A DNA stretch of 64,000 nucleotides from Cryptomeria japonica. Its lineage: Eukaryota > Streptophyta > Pinopsida > Cupressales > Cupressaceae. The stretch lies in assembly GCF_030272615.1 (NCBI RefSeq), contig NC_081408.1, positions 341,959,793-342,023,792 on the forward strand, written 5' to 3'. The first letter of the stretch is position 1. Every line of letters begins with the position of its first letter. Under the pieces are notes generated by a model, which saw only the letters and a list, made by a program, of their open reading frames with translations, searched no databases and was not told the DNA's origin. A program made the translations under genes and the position numbers. Shown here one piece after another: positions 1 through 11,293 of the stretch.

Positions 1-134
1 ACATTTACAAATTTATATCTATTTTCACTATTTAATGGTTTATGGGTTTGTAATGGTAATTTAATGTTCTTTCATATTTTTGTATATATTCTTTATAATA
101 GCCTATTATATTGATTTGTTCTATTATGCATAGT
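1..134. other. Unassigned AT-rich flank
   Basis: AT-rich sequence left of the large inverted repeat. I see no coding potential, tandem repeat or LTR end in it. Confidence 0.5.
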
Positions 135-604
135 GGTGTGGGTCAGACGGCTTTGCCGTTGGTGCATGAAAGCATTGAACGAGTTCTACTTTTAAAAATT
201 ACATGAAACATTTTTAATTTATTTGATTTAGTGTTATTTGCAAAAAATGATTATCAATGATGTTTCCTTTCTCCAAGAATTGTCTAGGACCTTTCCGTCA
301 GATAATATGTAACATCGAATGACTAAATCTTTTCATTACAAATGCTTATTTTATTTAATTATTATCTGAGAGTGAATTAAAATTTATATCTGTACAGAAG
401 CAGAACATACAAGTTCAAGAGTCATGTGCAAGCAAATTTCCTAAAAGAAAGAAAGAAGGCATTATCTTGAATGACATGGAAACAAGCTCATCAGCTGCCT
501 AGAAGAGAGCAATTGGAGAATGATAGAGGAAAGTGTTTAAGGGTGATAAATAGATAGATAGTATGCAATACAAACAAATAATGTCTGGAGTGTCTGATGT
601 GACA

Positions 605-1250
605 TCTCTAATTTATGTCCGGAGGGTCTAATTGGTTTTGGAGTTCCTGTGAAACCTATTGGGCCACTCTTGGAGGAAATCAATGTGTTCATGCAAGGAG
701 CACCTTTTTTCTACTATGAGAATGATACTTTTGCACTAAGGGATATTTGGAAGTCAATATCCAAAAATTTCTATAGTGTGGAACAAGAGTTGGTAGACTC
801 GAAGTATAATTGTCAGCTTTCAGAAGACCAAGAGGTTATGTACATAATCTCCCAATAGAAGAGTGATTTCAAGAATTACCTCTCCCCCCCATGACTATTT
901 AGGAAGCACTTCCTCAAACAGAGGACTATTGGCCTCCATGGGATCAAAGAAAAAAATTAAAGCATAGACTCTAGACGATGTGGTGGTGTCCTTCGTGAAG
1001 AACTCTACAATATAATTGAAAATTCATGAGGGAAATTGCAAGATAGTGAAGAGAAATACAATCTTGAAAAGTGGGAAGAATGGATCTTGGTTTGGGTGGG
1101 GCCAAGTTAGGTGGCTCCTCTAGAGGTTGACGAGATAGAAATCATATTAGGATTTGAAAAAGATCACACTCGTGGAACTTCCTGTGCGAGTGATCGATTG
1201 CGGTGTTTGGGTAATGCATTCCAAATGGATATAGTTGCATGCCATCAAGA
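605..1250 (+). pseudogene. DRM-type DNA methyltransferase fragment, left arm
   Basis: The translation, in frame pieces, resembles the N-terminal half of the rearranged catalytic domain of plant DRM proteins, which carry out de novo cytosine methylation in RNA-directed DNA methylation. Recognisable parts in order: PEGLIGFGVP (about 622-651), GPLLEEI, APFFYYEN (about 694-720), VDSKY (about 793), an ALPQT...WPPWD segment (about 905-945), WILVWVG (about 1081), PLEVDEIEIILGF (about 1114-1152), KDHTRG and CLGNAFQMD (about 1204-1230). This is the family's order, in which the later motifs precede the SAM-binding motif. The piece ends at the palindrome centre, so motif I (FSGIGG type) is absent. A stop follows ISQ near 856 and more follow. 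It is a captured, non-coding gene fragment; the parent gene is elsewhere. Confidence 0.85.
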
Positions 1251-1265
1251 CATTACCCATTTGGA

Positions 1266-1895
1266 ATGCAACTGTATCTATTTGGAATGCATTACCCAAA
1301 CACCACAATCGATCACTCACACACGAAGTTCCATGAGTGTGATCTTTTTCAAATCCTAATATGATTTCTATCTCGTCAACCTCTAGAGGATCCACTTGAC
1401 TTGGCCCCACCCAAACCAAGATCCATTCTTCCCACTATTCAAGATTGTATTTCTCTTCACTATCTTGTAGTTTCCCTCATGAATTTTCAATTATAGTGTA
1501 GAGTTCTTCACGGAGGACACCACCACATCATCTAGAGTCTATGCTTTAATTTTTTTCTTTGATCCCATGGAGGCCAATAGTCCTTTGTTTGAGGAAGTGC
1601 TTCCTGAATAGTCATGGGGGGGGAGAGGTAATTCTTGTGGTCACTCTTCTTTTGGGAGATTGTGTACATAACCTCTTGGTCTTCTGAAAGCTGACAATTA
1701 TACTTCGAGTCCGCCAACTCTTGTTCCACACTATAGAAATTTTTGAATATTGACTTCCAAATATCCCTAGGGGAAAAAGTATCATTCTCATAATAGAAAA
1801 AAGGTGCTCCTTGCATGAACACATTGATTTCCTCCAAGCGTGGCCCAATAGGCTTCGCAGGAACTCCAAAACCAGTTAGACCCTCCGGACATAAA
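1266..1895 (-). pseudogene. DRM-type DNA methyltransferase fragment, right arm
   Basis: Reverse-strand copy of the same DRM fragment and better preserved. One open stretch runs from the EEINVFMQG segment through APFFYYEN, VDSKY, the linker with PPMTIQEALPQT, and YWPPWDQRKKL (1837-1532). After a region with stops come EEWILVWVGPSQV, PLEVDEIEIILGF, KDHTHG and CLGNAFQIDTVAF (about 1425-1275). No intron is evident between these blocks, so this is either one exon or a processed copy. The arms differ from each other by substitutions and stops, so the duplication is not recent. No methyltransferase can be made because the SAM-binding half is missing. Confidence 0.85.
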
Positions 1896-2380
1896 TTAGA
1901 GACGTCACATCAGACACTCTAGACATTGTTTGTTTGTATTGCATACTATCTATCTATTTATCACCCTTAAACACTTTCCTCTGCCATTCTCCAATTGCTC
2001 TCTTCTAGGCAGCTGATGAGCTTGTTTCAATGTCATTCAAGATAATGCCTGCTTGCTTTCTTTTAGGAAATTTGCATGCAAGAGACCCTTCAACTTGTAT
2101 GTTCTGCTTCTGTACAGATATAAATTTTAATTCACGCTGAGATAATACTTAAATTAAATAAGCAATTGTAAAGAAAAAATTTAGTCATTCGATGTTACAT
2201 ATTATCTGACGGAAAGGTCCTAAACAATTCTTGGAGAAATGAAACATCAATGATAATCATTTTTTGCAAATAACACTGAATCAAATAAATTAAAAAATGT
2301 TTCATGTAATTTTTAAAAGTAGAACTCGTTCAATGCTTTCATGCATTGACGGCAAAGCCATTCGATCCACATCATCTCTC

Positions 2381-2488
2381 GTCATCAGAATTTTGACAAC
2401 CACTAATGAAACGCTTGACAAGGATGCTGTGCATCCAATGACACTCCTCTATCAGAATTTTATACTTTGGTGTCAAAATTCTGATGAC
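2381..2488. repeat. Perfect 17-bp inverted repeat beside the large hairpin
   Basis: gtcatcagaattttgac at 2381-2397 is the exact reverse complement of 2472-2488, with 74 nt between. It begins about 10 bp outside the right arm of the large inverted repeat. Related gtcagaactttt / tcaaaatcttgac strings occur at 2569-2690. It could be the terminal repeat of a small, degraded element. Confidence 0.7.
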
Positions 2489-5460
2489 AGCCCGAGATGG
2501 CGATGGTATTCGTTCATAGAATGAGCATGCATGGTGGCCATTGGAAAGGTTGGAGGTAATGTCGAAATTATGACGACCACGAGGATAGTCAGAACTTTTG
2601 ACACAAAGTTTTCAACGGCCATTTTTGTCGGTAGTGCGACGAAATGTGGTCGGAATTCCGACGATTGGCCATCAAAATCTTGACCCAAATGTACTAGTGC
2701 ATGTATCCTTATTTGTTATGCTAATTCCTTGTTTACTATTTCACCTTTGGGAGTTTCTATGTGTGGTTGTCATGTGATTGGTTGTTGTGTTGTGTGGTTG
2801 TGTTACTTGATTTGTGAGTCTCTTTGCTAGTTTGGTGTCAGCTTAGGTCTAGAGTGTGTGTTGGGACCTTGTGTCATCTCCTAGCACAGGGTGTGGTTCC
2901 TTTGGTTCCACATGGTCGGGTGCTTGGTGCCTTTCTACCATTGGGATGTTCTCATTGGACTCATATGTGTGGATGTGGATTCTTCATTATTGTAGCTTAT
3001 GGTTGATTATTGTAGTGGATGAATGAAATTAATATCATGGGTTATCTAATGTAATAATAATGTAGACGTTCTAGGTGAGACTGTGTATTAGGGGAACTAT
3101 ACTCATGTTGAAATGATCATGAAATTATATAGTAGAAGATGTTTAAGAATGGGCCTATGATTTGTAAGATGGATATTGAGGCTTATTGAAATCTAATTAT
3201 CTTTTGAAATAGAATGCAATTAAGCTAATAGATACATTGCAGATTATCTTGTAATGGTTCATAAAGGAATTCATGAGTTTTGATATCATGGTCACGTAAT
3301 AGGAATTTATTTTCTTGTTTAAAATAGAAAAGAATAGGAAATCTGATGTGGTAATTAAGTTGATAATGTAATGTAGCTATGTAACTTTCATTTAATGGAT
3401 ATGGGTATTAGGACTCGTAATAGGATGAAATCTTTATATGTTGTGATGAATTTTAATGTTTTAATAGGATGATTTTTGAGTATGGATGAATATGCAAATG
3501 TTGAATGAATGTTCTTATTGAAAGGTTGATATTATTGATAAATGGATACTTCTAGATTGTAAGAAAGAATGGTTAGTCGGTAAGATGAATAGTTTAACCT
3601 GAAGGAAATAATTTAGATTGTTCTAGTTAATGTAGGTTTAGATTACAACTCTAGTAGTAAAATAAGACATGGGTGCATCTCAAGGATTTGAATATTGCCT
3701 GGTTAATGGAAATAACGTAATTGTATTTGTTGTATGTGTTTATCATTGCGTGTATGTTATGATTGTTAGATGAGCTTGTAGATAAAAAATAGAAAAGAAC
3801 CTATGTAAGTAGGATTTTTGTAATGTAGGACCTATAGTTGATAAATGATATTATGAATGTGATAATGATGTTTATATTTATGGTTATGTTAGAAAGAAAC
3901 AAGAGATTATGTGTAGTATATAAGATGATTAGTTAAAGAAGGACTTTATGTTTAGTGCATTATGCACTTAGGAATCATGTAAAAAAAAATGATCATGCTA
4001 TAGTTATGAAATCATGAGTAGCTATGGGAGTAATGGATAAGAAAGGAAAATTATACCTATGCATTATCATTGTAGGAGAGTAGAGATCATGTAAATAGAA
4101 AATGATTAAGGGTTTTAGGCACATTTGGATTTGGTGCATAACATAAGGGAAAAGGGATTGGTCTTGCATTGAAAAGAGTATCATATCATATTATGTTAAC
4201 GAGTAAGTAAGTTGGATGCCATGAGGATAGAAGTAATTGAGTCGCATGTGCATAGCTAAGGAATACGATATACTAAGTATATTGCATATGTGCATGATTA
4301 ATGATTAAATATGTTAAATGTCATGATGGAAATGGTTAGATTGTTATTGCTTATGATAGTAGAGTAAGTAATGACGTTGAGATACCCTAGGGAGATGATA
4401 GTGAAGATTATGTTATGTTCAATTCCGCTTGTGTAATTAGTTTAGGTGACATGTTCAAGTTCATAATGATCATGAGTTAATTGATGTTAATTTATAGTAA
4501 ATAGATGATGTTGTGTGTTTCATTAGATGTTATTTTAAAATTTTTTATCTCCATTAGTATGTTAGTTTGCTTTATTTTCTCTGGGGTATTTTGGCGGGCA
4601 TTACATTTTCTCTCATACTGCCATGCGTCAAGCGAGCGAGGTTTTGGGGAAGCATTTTCTTCTTGCTTACGTCGAGCTCCACTACGTTGCAAGGTGTATC
4701 CCATCGAATTTTTTTAGTTTCATCCTTAGAGGGGTCCGGTTATTTCAAATCAAAATCTCCATGAGTCAAGCGAGCGGGTTTTTCCTCAGGAAAAAAGAAA
4801 GGACCTAGATTTCCCGCTCATGCATCATGTGTCTCATCCACAGATTTTTAAAAGAGAAGAGAAGATAAGGGAGTGATAGTCTCAACTTTTTTGCCACGTG
4901 TGCATTAGTCTAGATAAGTCCACATGTCAACAAATGTGGTTTTTTTTAAAAAGGTACTAAAGTTCAAAGGAATGGAAGAGAAGTTAGCCAACGATGAAGA
5001 TTAACTATGGGAGATGAATTTTGTTTGTGGGTTCGTTCTTCTATTGAGACAGTTAAGGAAACAATCCTAACATGTCACTAGGGTGGGAAGCCAAGGCAGA
5101 AAATTGAACTAGTCACGTGATTCGAGGGGAAAAGTTGTTATCTGGAGATCTGTGTTTATGTATTTAGTTAAGCTTTTATGATATTGAACATAGCTTCTGC
5201 TGGTTGAATCATGTCTTAGACTCTTTTGATTTAGTTTTAGTTGTGTTTGAAATATATTATGTTGTTGGCAAATCTGAGTTAAATATCATGATAATGGAAA
5301 ATCATTGAACCTTTGAATTATGCATTTTATATATGATTTATTGTGCTTGTGGAATCTAAATGCTAAATTATGGTGCATCGCGTTATTTTTTATTTATAGT
5401 ATTCCTCTCCCTTTTCCCTGTTTTATAGATAAAGAGTCATCTTCTAAAATCCTAGAGGTT
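2489..5460. other. Non-coding AT-rich stretch, perhaps including the 5' LTR of element A
   Basis: Nearly 3 kb with no convincing gene; open frames here are short and unlike any family I know. The strand is G-over-C skewed. At 4560-4860 there is a GC-richer patch in which gtcaagcgagcg occurs twice (about 4627 and 4764). Because element A's primer site and gag begin near 5555, its 5' LTR should end near 5540. I cannot find the LTR start, since no matching 3' LTR is in the window. Confidence 0.4.
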
Positions 5461-5498
5461 GTTCATTGAGGTGCAGTGGGTCCCTTGCTCAATGAACT
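5461..5498 (+). other. 10-bp hairpin upstream of element A primer site
   Basis: gttcattgag (5461-5470) and ctcaatgaac (5489-5498) form a perfect 10-bp stem with an 18-nt loop, about 57 nt before the presumed primer binding site. It is probably in the R/U5 part of the LTR, but that is inferred from position only. Confidence 0.5.
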
Positions 5499-5554
5499 TC
5501 CCATAAGGTTGTTTTCTTAGGAGAAATTTTAGGCATCAACTATTTTTTTTTTTT

Positions 5555-5571
5555 TGGCATGCCAGGTGGGA
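5555..5571 (+). other. Presumed primer binding site of element A
   Basis: tggcatgccaggtggga follows a T-run, begins with the TGG expected opposite a tRNA CCA end, and lies 24 nt before the gag start. I cannot name the tRNA. It differs from the TGGTGAACC-type sites of elements B and E. Confidence 0.4.
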
Positions 5572-5594
5572 TAGAAGTTTTCTCTAATTAGAGA

Positions 5595-6972
5595 ATGTGT
5601 ATGAGCCAAAGGACTATTACCAGATCTCAAACTTCCTTAAATCCAAACTTATTGGTACCACCCCTAGTAATAGTCCAAGTAAGAAGTTTAAGAGGAGCTG
5701 TGCAAATCCTAGTCCAAGCCCCTATACAAATGGCTTTACCTCCTCAGAATTTTGTTACGTGGAATAGTGGGTCCCCTTATCCCACCCATGGCTCCTAACT
5801 AATGGGATCCCATTTTGACTTCTGCCCTAAAGGCTTTACCAAAATTTATTGGAGAAGATTCCAAAACTCCCATGGAAAACTTGCAGGATGTGGCAGATGT
5901 TTGCATGGTCCATTACGTCATACAACAAAACGTGGCCATGAGGTTGCTCGTGGTTTCCTTCAAAGGGAAAGCTCAAGATTGGTATATATATCTTTAGACA
6001 AATTCAATTAATGAATGTGATCAACTTAGAGATTGATTCTTTCAGCACTTCACTAAGAAAGGTGATAGATCTTTGTTGTTCCAATAGTTGATAAGTATAA
6101 AGGAGGCTCCTCAAGAAGCTGCTATTGATTTCACCACCAGGTTTCACAAAAATTCACGTAGGATCCCTGTGACTGCTCGTCTTCTTGTAGATATGGCATT
6201 TATTTTCTACCTCAAGGCTTTCAATTTTGATATATCCATCATGCTTCAATCTCTTGGTGGGAATACTCTTCTAGATGCCTATGAGCTTGCAATCTGAACT
6301 AAGAATAACCTCATTGACGCTAGGAAGCATCCACCAAGACCACCCATACCAGTCTTCCCCAAGTTCTTAGGTCAAGTATCAGAATAGGAATCTTCAAGCA
6401 CACCAGTGCCACCACACTCTATGTATGTCTATCCCAATGCCCAACAAAGTTGTTCTCCCACTTAGACTTCTCTAGTAGTCGAAGTAAATGACATGAAAAA
6501 TCTATTGCGAACCTTTTCGAATAAGATAATTAACATCAAAAGACAATAGGCAGCCCCTGCAAGGCCTCCGTAATAGAATTATCAAGGAGGATGACCCCCT
6601 TATTAGCAAAATCAATTTCAGGGAGGTATGAAGACTACACAAGCACAACCAAACAACCAGATTGTGTCAGTGCCAACCCCCTTGCAAGATATACTGCCAA
6701 ACCAAAACAAGGAGTTGGTTTCAAGTCAAAATAACTTAGCAGATGATACCAAGTCTTGGTGCTTCCCTTGCAATGAAGCTCACATGCAGTGAAATTTCCC
6801 ATGAGGAAATTTACAACAAAAGGTAGCAGAACAGTGGAGCCAAGGAATCAACCCTGATGCTGGAGTGTATGCCTCTCCTAGGATGGACAATGTTGTGCTC
6901 ATTGCCCAGATGCAGTGCATGTCCTTGGAGAAGGAAGATGAAATCGCCCCAAACCACACTCTTTTCTCATGA
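5595..6972 (+). pseudogene. gag of element A (broken)
   Basis: Starts with a Met-Cys-Met-Ser leader and an ITRSQTS segment typical of plant gypsy gag N-termini. It then shifts frame into the capsid-like core: ALKALPKFIGED (about 5823), GKAQDWY (about 5968), LISIKEAPQEAAIDF (about 6089) and SLGGNTLLDAYELA (about 6250). A proline- and glutamine-rich linker follows, with a remnant zinc knuckle WCFPCNEAHM (about 6757-6786) that keeps two Cys and one His but lacks the distal Cys. It would form the virus-like particle. Several stops and at least one frameshift make it non-functional. Confidence 0.8.
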
Positions 6973-7789
6973 ATGGAGGGGGAAGAAGAAATGTTTGTGA
7001 ATGATGTTTTTGCTTCAACCTTGAAATCTCCATAGGTGTAATCAAATTACAACCTTTGCTCAAAACATAGGCTCATGGGAGAGACTATGGCCCAACAGCC
7101 TAAGGTGAGTCTAGATAAAACTCAAGAGAAACCCTTCGTGATTCCACCCTTCCAAAAAAATAAAGAGGTTACCTCTTATAAGCCGAAGGAGTCAAAATAA
7201 TCAGTCCTGATGACCCTCAATATGGTGGAGCAATTGAAAAAGGTCCCTGCAAATGTGTCCTTGTGGGATATTCTTGCCATCCCCAAACATTTCATTATTA
7301 TGAAAGGCATTAGGAAAAACAAAAAAGACTCTGGTGGAATTTGTGGGGAAGCCAACACCAACAAAAGACAAAAGGCTTGAATCTAGGAGTCAATCACATC
7401 AAACTGTAATGCTCATAAATGAAGGAGAAGCCCCCCAAATGGAAACATAGACAAACTGAAGCCTACTCCTTTCTTTCTAACTCTCATTGTTGGGGATAAA
7501 TTACTTCATAATTCCATGATTGATTTTGGGGCTAGTACAACAATGATTCCTAAGAAAGTAGCAGAGGTCTTAAAGCTAGAGTATGAGCCTTTAGATAGAG
7601 GAGTCATGCAGCTTGATGGGAACAAAGTTCAAGTTATAGGTATAATTAGGAAACTCCCCCTCACCTTGTATGCTTGTCCTAGTATCACATTTCGCTAAGA
7701 GGTTGTGATAATTGATATTCCCCCTATTTTTGGCCTTTTCTTATTGAAGGATTTCATGGAAAAAATAGGCTAACACCTTTCCTTAGATT
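6973..7789 (+). pseudogene. Protease region of element A, left part
   Basis: The linker holds PANVSLWDILAIPKH (about 7240), the 'P-A-x-I/V-S-L-W' motif that precedes protease in Tat-like elements and recurs in B and E. The retropepsin domain is at about 7470-7770: the active-site region reads MIDFGAST (7516-7539, D-x-G-A-S type), followed by MIPKKVAEVL and the second half LPLTLYACPS...PPIFGLFLLKDFMEK. A stop lies after ITFR (about 7697). The domain is interrupted at 7789 by element B and resumes at 27483. Confidence 0.8.
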
Positions 7790-8999
7790 TGTAATGGTGC
7801 AAAAATGACCCTACAAAGGGAATAACCATATTCCCTTAAGAGCCAATTTCACAACATGAATTTAGATATCTCCAACTAGTGAAATTGGTGAATATATCTA
7901 GTTAGAGAAATTGAAAGAGAAGACACAGAGAGTATTAGGTCTATGTTTGAGTGTCTCAGCCAAGGTCACCAGCACGGCGCACAGACATCTGCACAATGTG
8001 TTGTAGTCTCATACGAACCATGAATAGAAAACACTTAGAATCACAAAAACTCGACTCTGTGTTCTTTAGATAACTTATAAAACCCACAAGTTAGAAACAT
8101 GACAACGAATAGAAGATAATAAATATAAATAGAAATAGAAATGAATATGAATGAAATAAATAAAAAACAAAAAAACCCTCATGCGTTCAAATGTTTCTAA
8201 TAAAACCTGCACACATGAAGAAGAGGAAAAATGTTGGGGGTTGTGTTTATAAGAGGCATGCCTCAGTAAGACCCCCATTTTGGTATTTCCACCTCCACAG
8301 ACAATGTTGATAGATAGATAGATCAAAAGATAAATAGCTAGAATGATAAAATGATCAAATAGATAGGGGATGTGATAAATCCCAAGATACTCAAATATGA
8401 GATAGATAGAATGATAGAAATATATTACCAAAGATGCTTGAGAAAGCCAAGAGAGTTGCAAAAGATTATTGTGAGATCTTGAGAGTGTTGTAGCAAACTA
8501 GAGATTGTTGTAGCAAGTGAGAGAGAGCAAGAGAAACCTATGAGAGCCAAGAACAAGAGAGATTGTATGGAGGAACTAGAGAGATTGAAAGAAGAGAAAA
8601 GATAGCTTTAAAATAAGAGAATCAAAGTGAAAGAAGAGGTCGACGAGCCATTTAAAAGATTTTGAGCCGTTTCCACCGACCAAGATAGGTGACAAGTATG
8701 GAAATGTGTAGAAATGACATTTAAACATTAATATGTCATAGGATGAATGCGTGGCGCACGAACGACCACGCAACATTCTAGTTTCTAGACAAATAAAACT
8801 CAAAAATGACAAGTGGCAAGATAAAAACATGGCTAACATGAAACAAAAGCTGAAGGATAGCTACTAAAAGGAATCTTGAGCATCCTGAGAGGGAAAAGGC
8901 TGATGCAAGGGCTGACCCAAATTCTAGGGGAATGGACACTAAAGTGGTTGTAAAAGTGTAGGTGGAATTGCAAAGAGGTATGAAATTTTTGACTCTACA
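7790..8999 (-). repeat. 3' LTR of element B
   Basis: 1210 bp, matching 26210-27482 along its length with many substitutions and small indels. Shared landmarks are the ggtgcaaaa / ccctacaaaggg end, a GATA microsatellite near 8310 with a ccacctccac box before it, a purine-rich gagag stretch (8460-8580), and the ggtggaattgcaaag end near 8960. The terminus ctctaca at 8999 reads TGTAGAG on the reverse strand. Confidence 0.9.
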
Positions 9000-9014
9000 T
9001 TTTGCCCCCACTTT
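9000..9014 (-). other. Polypurine tract of element B
   Basis: On the reverse strand aaagtgggggcaaaa directly abuts the TGTAGAG start of the 3' LTR, as expected for the plus-strand primer of reverse transcription. This fixes the orientation of B. Confidence 0.88.
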
Positions 9015-9240
9015 AGCAGGCTTATGAATCAACATGAATATGCATGCTAAAGGAAATCTATTGAACATAAAATAACATCATGATGTCAAAGGATACTATA
9101 GAGGAAGTAGACAAATCTTTGAGCTAAGAAAACATGCCCCCAAGCTGAAGACCTACAAAACAAATACATTAGATAGAAAAATATGCACAATACAAGGTTA
9201 GAAAGTAAAAATTTGCAAGATGAAGGGGTTAGATCATGAT

Positions 9241-9268
9241 AAACACACACACACACACACACACACAC

Positions 9269-9298
<30 letters not shown>
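9241..9298. repeat. Compound (CA)n/(TA)n microsatellite
   Basis: About 14 CA units followed by gata and about 13 TA units. It lies in the 3' non-coding part of element B. Confidence 0.9.
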
Positions 9299-9301
<3 letters not shown>

Positions 9302-9544
9302 AACATGGATAGAACACACATGAAAGCACATAACAAGCAAACTAAAAGTTTTTGAGTCAACAAAGTGAAAGAGACCTCGATATAAAAGAGTGTCTCAATA
9401 GTATGCATCGTCCCCAAATAAAAGAAACCACATAGAGGAATTATAAAAAGGAGAAAAGATTTCAAGGATCAACTGACTCAAGGAAGAATGAACCCAAAAT
9501 TCAGAGAAGCAATCGATGTCAAAGAGATAGTACATGTCAAAGAT

Positions 9545-9695
9545 TAGTAGCACCAACCTCACTATGAAGGAAAGCCACTACCAAATGGTAAGCAGAACCA
9601 ACCTTAATATGAAGGAAAGCCACTATTGATAGAGATAAATAGATGCTATATAGGACTAACCTTGCTATGGAGGGAGGCCACCATAGATAAGATCA
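9545..9695. repeat. Three degenerate repeats of about 55 bp
   Basis: The motif ccaacctcactatgaagg (about 9554) recurs as ccaaccttaatatgaagg (about 9598) and ctaaccttgctatggagg (about 9656), each followed by a version of aaagccacta. It is a short tandem array in the 3' non-coding part of element B, just before the insertion of C. Confidence 0.6.
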
Positions 9696-11293
9696 ATTTT
9701 GAGAAGATCCACAAAGCAAAAATGTGAGACCCTACCCCGAGCCATCATAGCATTGAAATTATTTTTCATGTTGGACCTATTATTGATAATTTATTTTGAT
9801 GCATTATGGATATAGATTCTATATGATTCAGTAATTGGATAACATTGATATGGTGTATGTCATTTATTTCTGATTTGCAGTACTTTATTTATGATGTTAG
9901 AAAACTTGGATGCATGCCTTACGAGTGATTGAATTTCATGATGATTATGATGATGCCATTGAGTAAATTATTTCACGTGGATTTTATTGGATAATTGATA
10001 ATTTGATTGTTATGATTTAAATTATATGCAAAGTGTCTGAATTGTATTCTTATCATATATTAATACTGCATGTGATTATTTGGGATTACTAATGTGCAAA
10101 GTGAGTTGTGCAGGAAAACTAATCCATGTGACCATGGAAACTATTCAGAGAATCAAGCTAAACCTATGTGCATTTGTGAAGCCAAGGGTTGTCTATTTGG
10201 AGAGACAAAACCTCGTGTGTAATGTGTTTTATTTGTAAATATGAATTCTTGAATGTGTGTTTAAATTATATTTGTTAAATTTGTTAATTCCAAAAAGGGA
10301 AATTGCCATGCATATTAAAGTATTGTGTATTTTTATGGTGTCACTTGACACTTATGTTGTGAAGTTAGTTGGTAGTGACATGTCCCTTGGAGGGAATTTG
10401 TATAACCAATGCATTTTCCAAAATATCTTAGTGTGGTCCCAAAAGAGTCTTCGGTAGAGAGCCATTAGAATGCTCAACTCAAGTTTGACCCGTAGGTAAA
10501 CTTTAGGTGAGTTTCTAGAGGGTCAAACTAACTCCTAAGGTTAGGTTTAGGGCATTTTTGAAGGCCCATATGTTATACCTATGGGTAAAGGTCAATTTTA
10601 ATCATGTGACCACTCACATGTGACTGTCAAGTCACCTCAAAAGTTGAGTTTTCCAAGATGGACAAAATTCAACTTTTGAGGATTTCTCCTTGGTTAGATA
10701 ACCTTCCATTTGAGTGATAGTTCCTCTTCCCCACTTTCCCTTACCTTTTTCAATTGCTATTTTTAGAAAGCATGTAAGAGGTTGGGAAGACCAACCTATG
10801 AGATCTCACATCCTTTCCAAGAGGATGGAAAATGTGAGAAAAATCTACTTAGGGAAGGGATTCAAACTTAGGATTTTGATCACCCACTCTCCAATTTTGG
10901 AGACTTATTACTATTAGAAATTTGGTCTTAGTTGTTGCATTTCTAAGTTTTGGGAAGAAAAGACTAGTGGATTGGGCAACTCTCCTTCAACCATTCCTAA
11001 TACCATTTGCAGGATCAAGGTTGGTAGTGTTTCTTCCTTGCATATTGCATTAAATTGTTATTGTGAAGGAAAGATTGTTTGTGCATTTTGCATTGTTGTT
11101 TATGTGGTTTGTGAAGTTCAATGTTGGAGTTCTTTCTTTGTGTTTATTTTTTGTGTTGTATGGTTATATGTGTTTTGGGTGTTTCAAGGCCATACTCACC
11201 CTTGGGAGGGTAGAGTAGCCTTGGGGGTGAAGGGTTGCTTGACAGCTTAAGAGTGTAGAGACTCTCTTCTTAGAAGAGGGAGATACACAAGGG

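Larger units (their letters stand above)
135..2371. repeat. Large inverted repeat with 1.1 kb arms (hairpin locus)
   Basis: Positions about 135-1240 and 1265-2371 are reverse complements of each other, with scattered substitutions and small indels, around a centre of about 24 nt. The innermost stem pairs gttgcat (1234-1240) with atgcaac (1265-1271). The outer ends pair ggctttgccgt (149-159) with acggcaaagcc (2349-2359). Both arms contain the same fragment of a DRM-type methyltransferase gene, reading towards the centre. I see no clear target duplication or transposon terminus at the outer edges, so it may be a head-to-head duplication or a foldback-type element that captured a gene piece. Any transcript crossing the centre would form a long, imperfect double-stranded RNA. 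Confidence 0.93.

Noticed and set aside
605-1895. A functional DRM methyltransferase gene
   Set aside because: Only part of the catalytic domain is present, motif I is missing, and both copies have stops.
8075-9068. Several reverse-strand frames of 84-128 codons in the LTR of element B
   Set aside because: They are Phe/Leu/Ser-rich, lie wholly within the LTR and its edge, and most of the corresponding frames in the other LTR are broken.
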